Notes: a model not told the origin generated them from the sequence alone. A DNA stretch of 64,000 nucleotides from Adiantum capillus-veneris (GCA_014529385.2 CM043953.1:85010342-85074341); one strand, 5' to 3'; shown: positions 45,039 to 55,520, counted from the stretch's first letter. Numbers and translations are program-made.

Positions 45039-46604
45039 ATGTAGATTCCGTTCTCGAAAGCTATTGAGTTGAAGCTGGGTCGTCGAGGTGGAAGAGCATT
45101 TGAGATGAATGTCCTTAGCCTTCTTCAGTCACTGCAAAATCAAACAACACTGGCACAGTAATTGCATTCTCATAAGTGATTAAAAAGCATGTGCAGTTTT
45201 AGGTAGACAAATTGATTGGTAAAAGAATTTCAAACAATTTGGTAGCAATGAACATTAAATTGCAATGTAATCAAATGCATAAACAGATGTAAAGGTAGAA
45301 AATTAAACAAGTCTGGGGTCGCTAATTTGACAGTCGAAAGGCACTAGAGATCGAATATTAATACCATGGGTAAGCTTCTTAATTTTCAGTGGTCAATTAA
45401 GTTGTTTAATCGCGAGAGCCAAGTATTCATGTTCGAGGACTGACTAGAGGCTATATCTAGAAAACCTTGTAGTTAAGCTACCATAAAAGGAATTTCTCAT
45501 GAAATCATCGCCTAACTGATTACTTTTTCTTTGACCCCCCAAAGTCTTTTCACATTGATTCAATTATGATGTGTGTGCTTATTTTGTATGCCTTGGGTTT
45601 TTTGCTTTTCAAGGAAAAGCGCCCACACTGGGAACCTCTAGGGCTCAAGTACCATAGGCGATACATGTGAGTGAAGTACCAATTCAAGCTGAGATTTCTC
45701 TTCCAGCGTAAGATTTTACATTGTGGCACTTTGATTTTTTGCTTGTTCATTTTCATCATTTTAATTTTGTAACTTTGGGGGGTCATAAAACACTGTTACA
45801 CTCCCCATGCTCATCACATTAGTAAACTCCCTTTATAATACTTACGCTAAAGGTCAATAGGGTTAAGCCCACTAGAAAGCCCTAGTACATTTCATACAAT
45901 GCTGCCTAAATCGGATTAAGAACCTAAGTAACCATTGCTTATTAGGAAGGCATTCCCCATGGTATTAAGAGAAGCTTTCTAATATCTAGCTTGGTCAAAC
46001 TAGCTTAGTCGGACTGCTTGGTTTTTACACCTAAACAAGTGATTATGACAAAACATTACATTGAATTAAATGTTGATACTAAGCCAATGCGCTGAATATT
46101 ATGCTACCAATCACAATTAAAGCAGACAAACATGGATGCAAAAAGATAAGGGCAATGCTAATGGACATAAAACACCTGTTTGTGTTGATGGTCGCGCTTG
46201 ATTTGAAGTGTGAACGAGAGAAAGGTTCCATGAAGGTCCAAATCCTATCAATAGAAACACGTTCCTGTACACACTAGGAAACAAAAGAAACAGAAACACT
46301 CCTATCGTACTAATCTTACCTACCCTCCATCACTCAAGTGATGAGGATCAAAGGTGTTTCATGGCATAGGTTTCTGTTTCACTGTACCAGATGTGACATG
46401 TGTAGGTTTGAGTCAATGTTTTGACTTTAATGTGCATACTCGTTTGCTAATTGCTCTTGCTCTTTTTTTTTTTTTTTTTTTGTGAGTATAAAGCTTTATA
46501 TGTACATTCCCTAAGATTGGTGATTGAGAGGTCAGGGAAAAAAGTTGAGAGGGAAACAAGTGAATGATGGATGTCCACAAACACTCCCCCCTTCCTTGGG
46601 TAGA
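45039..46604. other. Non-coding 3' region of the element
   Basis: About 1.6 kb with no RT, RNase H or integrase motif in any frame I read. An A/T homopolymer of about 19 T lies at 46463-46481. Short frames here are not supported. Confidence 0.75.
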
Positions 46605-48224
46605 TCATACCATTTGAAATGAGCTTGTCACCCTTTGAAACCAATTGTTCCAGTTGGTAATAGGTGAGGATTTTTGCCAGTAGTTTTCTATTACCCTAGG
46701 TGCCTCGTCAAGTTGCAAGGGTGGTAAGGTACTCTCCCAGGATCGAACTTGAAGTGGTTCATTAGGTGATTCTTGAACACTGGGAGGTGTGGATTCTTTT
46801 GTAGCTTCATGGAGGTCCACTACTATAGATGGAGGCTGTGTAGAGGCTTTTACCTCTATGGATGTATTACATGAGGAGCTAGAAGCTTCATGGGACTCCC
46901 CCCTTCCTGAGCTAGGTGGAACAAATCGTTCTTTCTTTGGTACCCAAACTAGCTCGGGAGCGGGTGTGTAGCATTCTGTGATTTTTTTCTTTTCACGATC
47001 ATTGATTCGTTTTGGAGCTACGGGATTGGGCTCACTTGGGTCAGGTGATAGGTAAGAGCACAATCTACGTTTTGGCACCCAGATTTGATCATTTCCTTGA
47101 TAGTAGCCTTGGGCTTCCAATAGTTGTTTAGGGATCCATCGCAACATTTTCTTACTTTTCTTGGAGCGAGTGGTACGTTTCTTACAAGGCTTCTGTTTTT
47201 TTGCACTAGTTATGGTCACTAAAGAAGCTTTAGGGACCCACTTGTATGTTTTCTTCGTTACATTAGGATGAGTCTTGTCAGAAGAGATATGCATTGCTTG
47301 TAGCATATTTAAGGGTACAGGAATTTCATCCCCCTCAGGTGTTACCCAGGTCGTCCCCCTATTTCCCAAAGTGTCTATGGTTGATGCTAGGTGGACCCAA
47401 TCCACATTGTCCGACTCAGTCATCCCAGGTAGGATATCCATATAAGGAGAATCTTGGCCAATGTCTGTATCCTTCTTACAAGTGTAACAATATTGTAGTG
47501 GGGCCGAGTGAACTGTGGTGTCAGAGCGATGATCAATAATGGTTTTACTCCCTAAGGGGTGTACCTTACCAGTCACCAAATCAACTCTAAGGACAGAGTC
47601 TTGGAATTGCAAATAGACATGATTTTTAGACCAATCATGAACCATTTGTGCTTCCCTCATGAATGGCCGTCCTAAAATCATTTCATATGACATAAGGTGT
47701 TTAGAGAAATCCGTTACAATGAATGTATGTCGTACCTTGTGTCCTAGAACTTTGATCTTAAGATCCTTGAGCATCCCCATAGGTTTGGCTATGGTACCAT
47801 TTGCCATCTTTACCACAATGTTAGTAACACTGAGGCGGGGTTTTCCCATGGATTCCCAACAATCTTTTGTAACGATGCTAACTCCCGCACCACCATCAAG
47901 AATTCCCTTTATAGTTAATCCCTTGGTAGTGATGGGTAGGGTTGCATTAGACTCGTCGCCTTCAAAATACTGCCCTAATTCGTTAATGGGTACCTCGATC
48001 ACAGACTCGTGTCCATCTAAGTCAAGTGATTGCACATGATTTTCCACATCAATCATAATCGAGTCAGGCCTATTTGGTTGCGCAAACTGCGGTAATCCCA
48101 TTCGTAGCTCTCCGTTAAGGAATGCTCGAAGTGCAAGGAATAACTCAGGATCTCCATACAGCTTTGCTATGATCGTGGTTCGGACCTCAGAAGACATGAA
48201 GTCCACTAGTTTGGCAACATTCAT
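46605..48224 (-). CDS. Retropepsin-containing ORF (539 aa) with WVPK repeats
   Basis: The first 100 residues lead into an aspartic protease: ILDGGAGVSIVTKDCWESMG with DGGA at about 110-113, and MILGRPFMREA at about 182-192, the flap-side and second conserved retropepsin segments. After residue 320 the protein is Lys-rich and carries four W-V/I-P-K motifs at about residues 329, 363, 382 and 427, then a Ser/Pro-rich C terminus. The protease would cleave the Gag precursor. The frame is the same as that of the upstream gag and is parted from it by one TAA (48234-48236). It opens MNVAKLVDF 9 bp after that stop, so reinitiation, readthrough or a recent nonsense mutation are all possible. No pol follows. 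Confidence 0.9.
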   Translation of the reverse strand: MNVAKLVDFMSSEVRTTIIAKLYGDPELFLALRAFLNGELRMGLPQFAQPNRPDSIMIDVENHVQSLDLDGHESVIEVPINELGQYFEGDESNATLPITTKGLTIKGILDGGAGVSIVTKDCWESMGKPRLSVTNIVVKMANGTIAKPMGMLKDLKIKVLGHKVRHTFIVTDFSKHLMSYEMILGRPFMREAQMVHDWSKNHVYLQFQDSVLRVDLVTGKVHPLGSKTIIDHRSDTTVHSAPLQYCYTCKKDTDIGQDSPYMDILPGMTESDNVDWVHLASTIDTLGNRGTTWVTPEGDEIPVPLNMLQAMHISSDKTHPNVTKKTYKWVPKASLVTITSAKKQKPCKKRTTRSKKSKKMLRWIPKQLLEAQGYYQGNDQIWVPKRRLCSYLSPDPSEPNPVAPKRINDREKKKITECYTPAPELVWVPKKERFVPPSSGRGESHEASSSSCNTSIEVKASTQPPSIVVDLHEATKESTPPSVQESPNEPLQVRSWESTLPPLQLDEAPRVIENYWQKSSPITNWNNWFQRVTSSFQMV

Positions 48225-48233
48225 TGGCGTTTT

Positions 48234-50738
48234 TTAGGGTGTAGGTCCTTGACTAGAAACTGGTGAGGATGGAATCTCATATTCCTCAATGGGATCAGGT
48301 ATTCCTTCGTTAAACATCCTTTCCAACAAGAAGGGTGTATGCTCACTTTCTGATGTCCCGTCCTCACTCCCTTCTTGGATGATACTAGATATGGCTAACG
48401 GTCTATGGTTCATGTGGGGTGGATGAACTTGCGTGGGAAACACTGTGTCATGAATTTTGACCTGCATGGGTTCTGGTTCTAGTTTCCTTTGAGTTTCCTC
48501 CACTAAACCTCTTAGATGTTTCACCTGCTCAATCTCGTCTACTGGGTTTGGGTACGTCCCAATCTTCTTTTTACGATTCTTCCCTTTTTGCCCCTGCGGT
48601 TTATCTTGGGGGTCTTGGATTGGATTTGGAAACACTTGTGGTGTTTTCAGAGGCTCTTTATGGTTTTCTCTTATTCGGTTTTCATTTGGTTCCATGTTAC
48701 GGTTTTCTTTGTCGGTCTTTCTCTTTGTGGTATTGGTTCTAGTCTCCATTGTCTCGACTGAATCTGAATCATCCTCGAGGTCATTCATATACACGGGGTC
48801 ATCTCCTGTTCCTATGTTTGTTTTGGAACTTGGCTTTGAATTTTCCGTATTCTGCGACTTCTTCCTTCGTGTCTTCTTTTTCTTTGCTTGGATAACTGAC
48901 GCGGTATCTCTCTCTTTGAGGATATGGCCTGGCCCTTGAAGCATGGACCGTGTAATCACATAAGCGGGTGCGACGGGTGGTATTGGCGATGTCACACTAG
49001 CAATTTCGACCAAATTCAGGGGTGTGATTTTAGGCGCATTTGGGTTATAGGGGCATTGGGCAATCAAGTGATCTATGCCACAATGATTACATGTGAGTAT
49101 TGGCATTGCAGACGTGCTCCCTTGATTCATTTGCATCTGTGCAGCATTCTTTTGCAGCCTAATAGGGCACTCCGCTGCTCGATTTGGTCCACCACACTCG
49201 TAACATTGAAGAGGTGGCCTCCTAGCCTGGGTGTTGATATTTTGACCTCTAGATGCGAGAGCAGCAGCTTGATAAACCGGCTTGACTTGCCCCCAACAAT
49301 CTTCCATGTAGTATATAGGACATTCTTCCAATGTATCAAGTCCGTAGGCAATACTAGTGTCTATTTCCTCCTCACAGCTATCTGCATAAGCATTAGATGG
49401 CTCGCAACCCACTTGGTTCATAGGGGCGACTCTTGGATGCGAGGGCTGCGGTCCTAGCACAGGAGGTGGTAGCGGTGTAGCTTGTACAACATTTTGAGAT
49501 CTAGGGACCATGTGTTGCGGTAGTTGCTCAACAGGTGGAGCAGGCATCAATACAGGAGATCGAGGCGCATCCGTCCAGGCTACAGGTGGTCTATTTGCCA
49601 TCATACGTTTGATCATTAAACAATCCTTAGCTTGGTGACCATACCTACCACATGCGTTGCAAGTTCCATTAAATTTTACTCTAAACGTAGGGCACTCACT
49701 AGTGCTATGTGGACCTAAGCAAATGGAACACCATTGTTGCTCCCTTCTTGGATACATGTGACTATTTTGAGGGGGTCGATTATCCTTAAGAGACTCTTGG
49801 ATTGCCTTGGTGAGGTCTGTCAAGAATGTCTCAAATACCTTTGGCTCATTGGCAATGGGCTTTGCAGTCATGGGTTCATACTCAATGGCTTGTGAGCTAG
49901 TGGATCTCGTGTCAGTAGACACCCTCATGCCTGCTATCATCAAGTTGTCCTCTAATTGGATTGCATTGGCAGTGACATCTTCCAAGGTTGTGATACCTCT
50001 AATCACTAGTCCATTATAGATTCCTTCATTCCTCAACCCTCGAATGAATTGATCAAGCAGTTGGTTATTGTTGAAGCGCTCATTTACAGGGCAGCGAGAG
50101 TTTAAGTGCTTTAGACGACTAATGAAGTCCCTTACTGACTCTCCTTCCTTACGTTCGGTCTTCTGTAGCTGAGATGCTACACCCCAAAGCACACCTTCTC
50201 GTATGTACTCCTTTAGAAACAACCTTCGAAGGGTAGGGTAGATTGTTTTCTCGTCCACCCTTAGGGTCCTATACCAATCTCCAGCCTTCCCACTTAATGT
50301 CAAGCTTAAGGCATTGCACTTATGTAGTTCGTTGCGTTCCCCTAAGGAATCACATACTTGTTCAAACACTTCAATGTGTTTTCTAGCATCTTCGTCCCCA
50401 TTGAATTTTTGCGTGAGTTTGGCAATTTGTACTGCCTTACTTCTAGGCTCTCTATCAGATGCATGACGCATATTTTTCGCGATAGATCGACCTATGGTTT
50501 GAGCAAACGCTGCCAAGTCACCTATGTGAGGAGGTAGGGCCGGTGGAGGTACTCTTGGAATCATATGTGGGAGAGGGACGGGTGCCGGTCTTGGCATATG
50601 TGTGGATGATGCAGGATATGGAACATAACCGGGCATAGGTCCACTCGGATAAGGGCTAGGGAGCGGCACTCGAGGAGCATAATCAAGTGGTACAATTGGA
50701 GGTGTGGGGGCCATATGTGCATAAGGGGCTAGAGGCAC
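48234..50738 (-). CDS. Gag ORF with capsid domain and four zinc-knuckle-like motifs
   Basis: The open frame runs from a stop at 50745 to the TAA at 48234. The first ATG in a plausible place is at 50714 (MAPTPPIVPLDY); the coordinate given uses an upstream GTG, so the true start is uncertain. A Pro-rich N terminus precedes a retrotransposon-gag capsid domain (about residues 100-270: KLTQKFNGDEDARKHIEVFEQ, LSGKAGDWYRTL, SVRDFISRLKHLN). Four Cys-rich motifs follow: CSICLGPHSTSEC, CNACGRYGHQAKDC (canonical CX2CX4HX4C), CYECGGPNRAAEC (His replaced by Asn) and CNHCGIDHLIAQC. A Lys/Glu-rich C terminus follows. Likely the RNA-binding coat protein of the element. Confidence 0.92.
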   Translation of the reverse strand: MPLAPYAHMAPTPPIVPLDYAPRVPLPSPYPSGPMPGYVPYPASSTHMPRPAPVPLPHMIPRVPPPALPPHIGDLAAFAQTIGRSIAKNMRHASDREPRSKAVQIAKLTQKFNGDEDARKHIEVFEQVCDSLGERNELHKCNALSLTLSGKAGDWYRTLRVDEKTIYPTLRRLFLKEYIREGVLWGVASQLQKTERKEGESVRDFISRLKHLNSRCPVNERFNNNQLLDQFIRGLRNEGIYNGLVIRGITTLEDVTANAIQLEDNLMIAGMRVSTDTRSTSSQAIEYEPMTAKPIANEPKVFETFLTDLTKAIQESLKDNRPPQNSHMYPRREQQWCSICLGPHSTSECPTFRVKFNGTCNACGRYGHQAKDCLMIKRMMANRPPVAWTDAPRSPVLMPAPPVEQLPQHMVPRSQNVVQATPLPPPVLGPQPSHPRVAPMNQVGCEPSNAYADSCEEEIDTSIAYGLDTLEECPIYYMEDCWGQVKPVYQAAALASRGQNINTQARRPPLQCYECGGPNRAAECPIRLQKNAAQMQMNQGSTSAMPILTCNHCGIDHLIAQCPYNPNAPKITPLNLVEIASVTSPIPPVAPAYVITRSMLQGPGHILKERDTASVIQAKKKKTRRKKSQNTENSKPSSKTNIGTGDDPVYMNDLEDDSDSVETMETRTNTTKRKTDKENRNMEPNENRIRENHKEPLKTPQVFPNPIQDPQDKPQGQKGKNRKKKIGTYPNPVDEIEQVKHLRGLVEETQRKLEPEPMQVKIHDTVFPTQVHPPHMNHRPLAISSIIQEGSEDGTSESEHTPFLLERMFNEGIPDPIEEYEIPSSPVSSQGPTP

Positions 50739-50744
50739 ATACGG

Positions 50745-51785
50745 TCAAGGCCCCATATTAGGTACTACGACACTAGGTAGTGGCACTGCGCTAACCATAG
50801 ATGTCATCGGTACATTCTCTGTCAGGCTTATCCCTGGAGTGAGCACTGTGTTTTCCTTAATAGAGGGTTGAGCCAAGTTAGGGAAGCTAAAGTTTTCGCT
50901 CGAAGGCTCAGATTGCATAGAGACCCCATGTGAAATGACGTAAGATGGGTCCATGGGGCTCATTAGAGGAGTCTCCATTTGTGATAGAGTGGGCTGTTGA
51001 GCCTTGCTCGTATCCAGAAATCTCATGGGGCCAGTTGAGAGTATATTTACCCCTCGGTTTTGCCTTTCTGATTGAATAATGCCATGGATAACATTACAGA
51101 TCATTTTCTGTTGATCTTCGATGCTCGTGGCACTAGAGGTGGATTGTACAATCTCTATCCATCCTACATGGTAGGCGTGGCCAGAGTGTAGATCCGTCAA
51201 CACCTTAGTGTGGAGGTCGTATGTCCAATGATCATTAATGAACAATCCTTCTAGAGTCGACATGTTAACGGTTTCTTGTGAGGTAGAAGCAATGTTGCTC
51301 CCCGTGGTTTTACTTGTCACCAACGGTACTCTAGAGGGAACTTCTGAAGGAGGCAGCTCAACAGGGCCTTCTTGGTAAGAAGTTGGTAGGATATCCACAT
51401 GGACACTCTTTGGGGGTGTGGGGTCCACGTGCGATGTGAAAGGAGAGTCCACTTCCCCACCCCCTTCGTGTGCTTCATTTGCATCAGGTTCCGAGCGAGT
51501 AGCTCTACCTAATGTTTCCATGAAACGGCTAAACATACTAGTACTAGGCTGTGGAGCTTTAGGAGGTGCATGGCCTTCTCTCTCAGTGTTTTGGGTAGGG
51601 TATGCTTCCATGATTTCTGAGTCGGATGAGGAATCACTAGCGGCTATTTTAGGGTCTTGGGTGGTGCTACCTTGTGTCCCCGCTGAGGGTCTAGAGCTTA
51701 TCGTGGATGGGTAATGGGTGTCCGTATGAACAGAGGCACCCTCAATATGCTCGTGTTCTAGCACCCGCCCAGAGCGTAAGTGCAT
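50745..51785 (-). CDS. Gag N-terminal ORF (346 aa), same frame as gag
   Basis: Opens MHLRSGRVLEHEHIEG, an LRSGR-type start common in plant Ty3 Gag proteins. It is largely disordered, Ser/Pro/Thr-rich sequence, with one ordered-looking segment around residues 180-240 (GLFINDHWTYDLHTKVLTDL). It ends VVVPNMGP at a TGA (50745-50747), and the same frame continues immediately as the gag ORF. The 930-nt leader between PBS and this ATG fits a first ORF. It is most simply the N-terminal part of Gag, separated by one stop codon. An independent accessory protein is the alternative. Confidence 0.75.
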   Translation of the reverse strand: MHLRSGRVLEHEHIEGASVHTDTHYPSTISSRPSAGTQGSTTQDPKIAASDSSSDSEIMEAYPTQNTEREGHAPPKAPQPSTSMFSRFMETLGRATRSEPDANEAHEGGGEVDSPFTSHVDPTPPKSVHVDILPTSYQEGPVELPPSEVPSRVPLVTSKTTGSNIASTSQETVNMSTLEGLFINDHWTYDLHTKVLTDLHSGHAYHVGWIEIVQSTSSATSIEDQQKMICNVIHGIIQSERQNRGVNILSTGPMRFLDTSKAQQPTLSQMETPLMSPMDPSYVISHGVSMQSEPSSENFSFPNLAQPSIKENTVLTPGISLTENVPMTSMVSAVPLPSVVVPNMGP

Positions 51786-52717
51786 GTGCTTTTGATACCC
51801 TAAGGTGTCAAAAAGCTGCTCTAGGAGGCCTTGTGACTAGTTTTTAGCGTGTTTTTTGTTTGTTTTTTTACTAGATTTTTTAGAGCATGTCGTGGAATGG
51901 TCCGTGTGATAGCTCGAAACGAGCGTATCGGTCAGAGGGTTGTGCCGTGCTTTACAGCCCTCCGTTTGGTCACTCTATGCCCTCGGAATCCCTAAAACTG
52001 TCAATTTCCAGTAGGGAACTAGGCCCAAACTAGAAAGTCTAAGGGTGCAAGTGGGAAGAGAAAGGAGGAGAGTGGAGGACTTGTCCCACATGCTCTCATT
52101 CTCTCTTGAGGGAGTAGGGTATATATATAAGAGTGAATCTAGTATATATCATAAGATTGAGGACTGAGGCCTGGGCTTGGGCTTCCCGATCTATCTTTTA
52201 TACAAACCAACCCCTCCGTTTTAAGAGTCACGTTTTTTATTTTCGAAAAATTTAACCGCCCGCTCACTCGCGTTTTTATTTTCCGTTTTTTTTTTAAAAT
52301 TTTCTTTTTTCAGATTTTTTTTTTCAAAAAAAATATATATATATATATTTTTTTTAATACAGAAATGCAGAAATTGAAAAAACGCAAGAAATGCAGAAAA
52401 TTGAAAACGCACAGAAATTGCAGAAATTGAAAAAACGCAAGAAATGCAGAAAATTGAAAAAGCACAGAAAATGCAGAAAATTGCAGAAATTGGAACTTGA
52501 CATAAAATTAAACGCAAAAAATGCAGAAATTAAAAATTAAATGCAGAAAATGCTAAAACGCAAGAAATGCTAACTGTGCAGTGCAAACCAGAAAACGTAG
52601 AAAACGCAAAAAACAGAAATCTCCACACAACTACACACACTCATTCCCTGCCTTTCCTATGATAGAAATTGCACCACAAGAAAGCGTAAAGTGCTAACCG
52701 AGCTTAGTGTAGGGCAT
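51786..52717 (-). other. Leader of the element with A-rich short repeats
   Basis: Between PBS and the first ATG. 52330-52610 is built of variants of GCAGAAATTGAAAA and CGCAAGAAATGCAGAAAA. A TATATATA run lies at about 52332. Confidence 0.8.
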
Positions 52718-52736
52718 ATCCCCGGCAGCGGCGCCA
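52718..52736 (-). other. Primer binding site, tRNA-Asp type
   Basis: On the minus strand TGGCGCCGCTGCCGGGGAT lies 4 bases after the LTR end. It matches the complement of the plant tRNA-Asp 3' end at 18 of 19 positions by my recollection of that tRNA. Confidence 0.8.
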
Positions 52737-52740
52737 AAAA

Positions 52741-53322
52741 TGTGCGCTCCTTGCCGCACTGTCGAAGCAAGGGACTTGCCAATACACCGTGTGCGAGCCA
52801 CAAACCGGCTCCAAGCACACAACAAGCCTAAACTAGCAAGCTCAAGAAAGCAAAGGGTGTGTCACTCACCGCTCTACGCTCGCCTTCGTGGTGGATTCCT
52901 CGCCACGATGAAGAAGAAGCTGCAGTCGTGCCGCGCTCAACCGCTTCGGCGCCGTCGTCCCTTCCTAATGCTCGATCGCACACACACTCTCCCTCTCTCT
53001 CTCTCTCACACACACACACAAGGAGGTGAAGAAGAAGAAGATGGAGATGGAGCAAGAGCACTCTTCTATTGCACAAATGAGAGAATGAGTAAAAATTAGG
53101 TTTAGTTGGCTTTTATAGGAGCTCACCCCATTCACACTTGGGCGCCCATGCTTAGCCAACTAATCCCTTGAATGTCCCAGTTAGAGTGCGCCTCTCATCG
53201 GCGATCACTCTACCTTTCCCTATTGGACCGACAAGCCCGGTGCCTGACTCTACTTAAATAAATAATATGGTTACAGTGTCCGTCGTAGGCGATAGGGTGT
53301 CCGTGAGCCACGAGGGTTAACA
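52741..53322 (-). repeat. 5' LTR (582 bp)
   Basis: Partner of 44442-45024; right flank AAGGG at 53323-53327. Confidence 0.95.
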
Positions 53323-53327
53323 AAGGG

Positions 53328-54479
53328 GGAACGGGAGGTGTGACTCAAAATACATATTGGCAAACAAAAATCATACAATGATGGAGATCCTCTGGAAATG
53401 TAGTATCCAAAGAAGACAACCAAGAGTCGTGAGCAAATTGGTATCCACTACATACATAAGCCTCCCCCAAAATGTAGTCAATATCTACAAAGCCACCAAA
53501 ATTTAGATCCGCTAAGCCTATAAATGAGAAAGAAGTGAGTATTACTATTGATTACATAATTCACTTCTTGCAAGGGTTGCCTTGCTTTGAAATGGATGAA
53601 ACATCTTGAACGGCATTAATCCCTGTCTTGGTCCAATGGGTCGTTACCAATGCATTGACCTTGTTTGAGATAGATCTGACTTTGGAGACACCTGTAATAT
53701 GTTGTATTGCTACGGCAATCAATTTGTTGCTAGTGCTTCATAATTTAGGCACAATGCTTTTGAAATCCATGCTATCCTTGTCAAGAAGAGACCTCTCCAA
53801 GAGACTCATGATTTTTGCTTGGTTTCTTTCTATGCAAAAAATTTGTTCTTGCACTGAGCTCCGCTGCTGCAAAATACCATTGATCTATAGCTCCGCTCCT
53901 CTAGACGATGAAGATAAACCCCTTGCTCATCTTGTGAATGGCTCAACCTGTGAATTCTCTCTCTGTAGTAAACCTGTGATGCCTCCGCTCTCTCACATGA
54001 GGCTTGAATTTTGGAGCATACTGTGTGAATGATACCTAGTCCATCTACAATTTGCTTCTTTGAAGGTCCATCCCCACCTCGGGCAACGCGTTTAGCATTT
54101 TGTAAATTGTTGCCTGGGCCTCTCTCTGGGGTAGAAAATATCACCTCCAAAGAATCTCCTCGAGAGGTAAGCACTTGCTCCATTACTGTAAGATAAGATA
54201 CATATTTAGCAACGGGTTATACATGTTTTTCTCTCTATCTATTTCTCCCTCTCTATTTTTCTCCTATCCACCTCTCTATACCTCCCTCTTCATGGCACAA
54301 GGTGGCCATAGAGAGAGCAATAGCCAAAGCATGTGTGCATCCTATGGCCATAGCAAAAGGTTGTTGACTTTCCTAAGGGCATAATGTGAAACCGAGCGTG
54401 CATGCACACGCGCACGCACACACACACACACACACACACAGAGATTATACCTATATAACTATATCTCTTTACCTCTCCT
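53328..54479. other. Mostly unassigned; one unrecognised minus-strand frame
   Basis: A 117-codon minus-strand frame at 53830-54183 (MEQVLTSRGDSLEVIFSTPERG..., ending near SGAQCKNKFF) continues after a frame change as hydrophilic helical text (QIFCIERNQAKIMSLLERSLL). It looks like a decayed exon, but I do not recognise the protein. A (CA)n tract lies at 54416-54440. Confidence 0.35.
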
Positions 54480-54900
54480 TATTTTAAGCATTTGTGATTG
54501 CATCAAGAGAGGCACCCTCGCTTCTTGGTGCGGCCCAAGTTAGGCATATCCCACAATCAGTGCATTCCAAGAGATGACATCCCATAAAGGAAGCACCTCA
54601 AGATATTTTTGTGCTTTATGAAGAAGTGCACTGCAGCCCCGAAAATAGGCCAAACCTTCTTTGCCCTAGTACATAGGCACCGCCAGAGGAAATTTCCTCT
54701 CTCTACATCTATTGAAAATAACCTAGAGCTCCCTGACCTCACAGTTGCCTCCAACATGTAAGCGTATGTGATTACATATTGACACACCCTCGCTTTTCAT
54801 CCGTCAAAAACAGCCCATAAGCTCTTTGCCAAATTGGGCCATTTGTGTGTGTGAGAGAGAGATGCAACCAATTCTCTCTCTCCCTCCCTCTCTCTCTGTC

Positions 54901-54934
<34 letters not shown>

Positions 54935-55520
54935 AGAGACACCCTTGCTTCACGTGAACCAAGGCAGTGCTAAGCAGGACGTGTTCTTTCAACAACCCCT
55001 GTCTAACAATATCATTGTGGTTTCACATGTGCATATCAATATTCTGCGTAATGCCACATGCCTTCAAGGTGCAAGCATATGTGATGCCCACCCTCTGCAC
55101 CTGCTGAAAACACCTCAAAGCTTTCATGACCATCACTGTTGCCTTCAAGATGCAAGCATATGTGATTGTTGCATTTAGCCAGACACTGTGGCTTCGCATA
55201 TGAATATCTTGCATATTTCCACATGCCTTCAAGGTGCAAGCATATGTGATGCCCACCCTCTACACCTGCTGAAAAAAACTCAAAGCTTTCCTGACCCTCA
55301 TTGTTGCCTTCAAGATGCAAGCATATGTGATTGCATCTAGCGAGACGCCCTGGCTTTGCATCCACAAAAAACAGCTTGGAGCTTCTTGGTGCAGTCCAAG
55401 TTGGGCATATCCAGCAATCCATGCATTCCAAGAGACGACATCCCATGAAGTGCCACATGCATGCCCGGAGCTCCCTGACCCTCACCATTGTCTTCAAGAT
55501 GCGTCTCTCTCTCTATCTCT
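54480..55520 (-). pseudogene. Array of PPR-like module relics
   Basis: Minus-strand frames contain at least three degraded PPR modules: ITYACILKA near 55310, ALRCFQQVQRVGITYACTLKACG around 55050-55120, a related copy at about 55200-55260, and ITYAYMLEA near 54760. Next to the second lies IVRQGLLKEHVLLSTALV (about 54965-55018), the typical second-helix text of an S/L module. The repeats are out of frame with each other and broken by stops. A CT-rich microsatellite (54866-54934) interrupts the array. Strand and style match the relic at 43213-43700, and the 8.9-kb retrotransposon lies between them, so both may come from one former PPR gene. Confidence 0.72.
54866..54934. repeat. (CT)n microsatellite
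   Basis: Imperfect CT-rich run with interspersed CCCT and GTCT variants. Confidence 0.9.

Larger units (their letters stand above)
44442..53322 (-). mobile_element. Complete 8.9-kb gag/protease-only LTR retrotransposon
   Basis: LTRs at 44442-45024 and 52741-53322 run TGTTAACCC...GAGCGCACA on the minus strand and differ at about 16 sites plus two small indels. AAGGG is duplicated outside (44437-44441 and 53323-53327). PBS (52718-52736) and PPT (45025-45038) are in place. Coding capacity is gag and protease only (51785-46605). A 1.6-kb non-coding stretch fills the place where pol would be. Its Gag and LTRs are unrelated in sequence to the 16807-27071 family. Confidence 0.95.

Noticed and set aside
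45039-46604. Hidden pol in the 8.9-kb element
   Set aside because: No RT, RNase H or integrase motif was readable in any frame; a phrase shared with 35041 (GCCAATGCGCT) is too short to count.
53830-54183. 117-codon frame as an intact small gene
   Set aside because: Similar hydrophilic text continues in another frame, which suggests a broken exon; no start or splice context could be supported.
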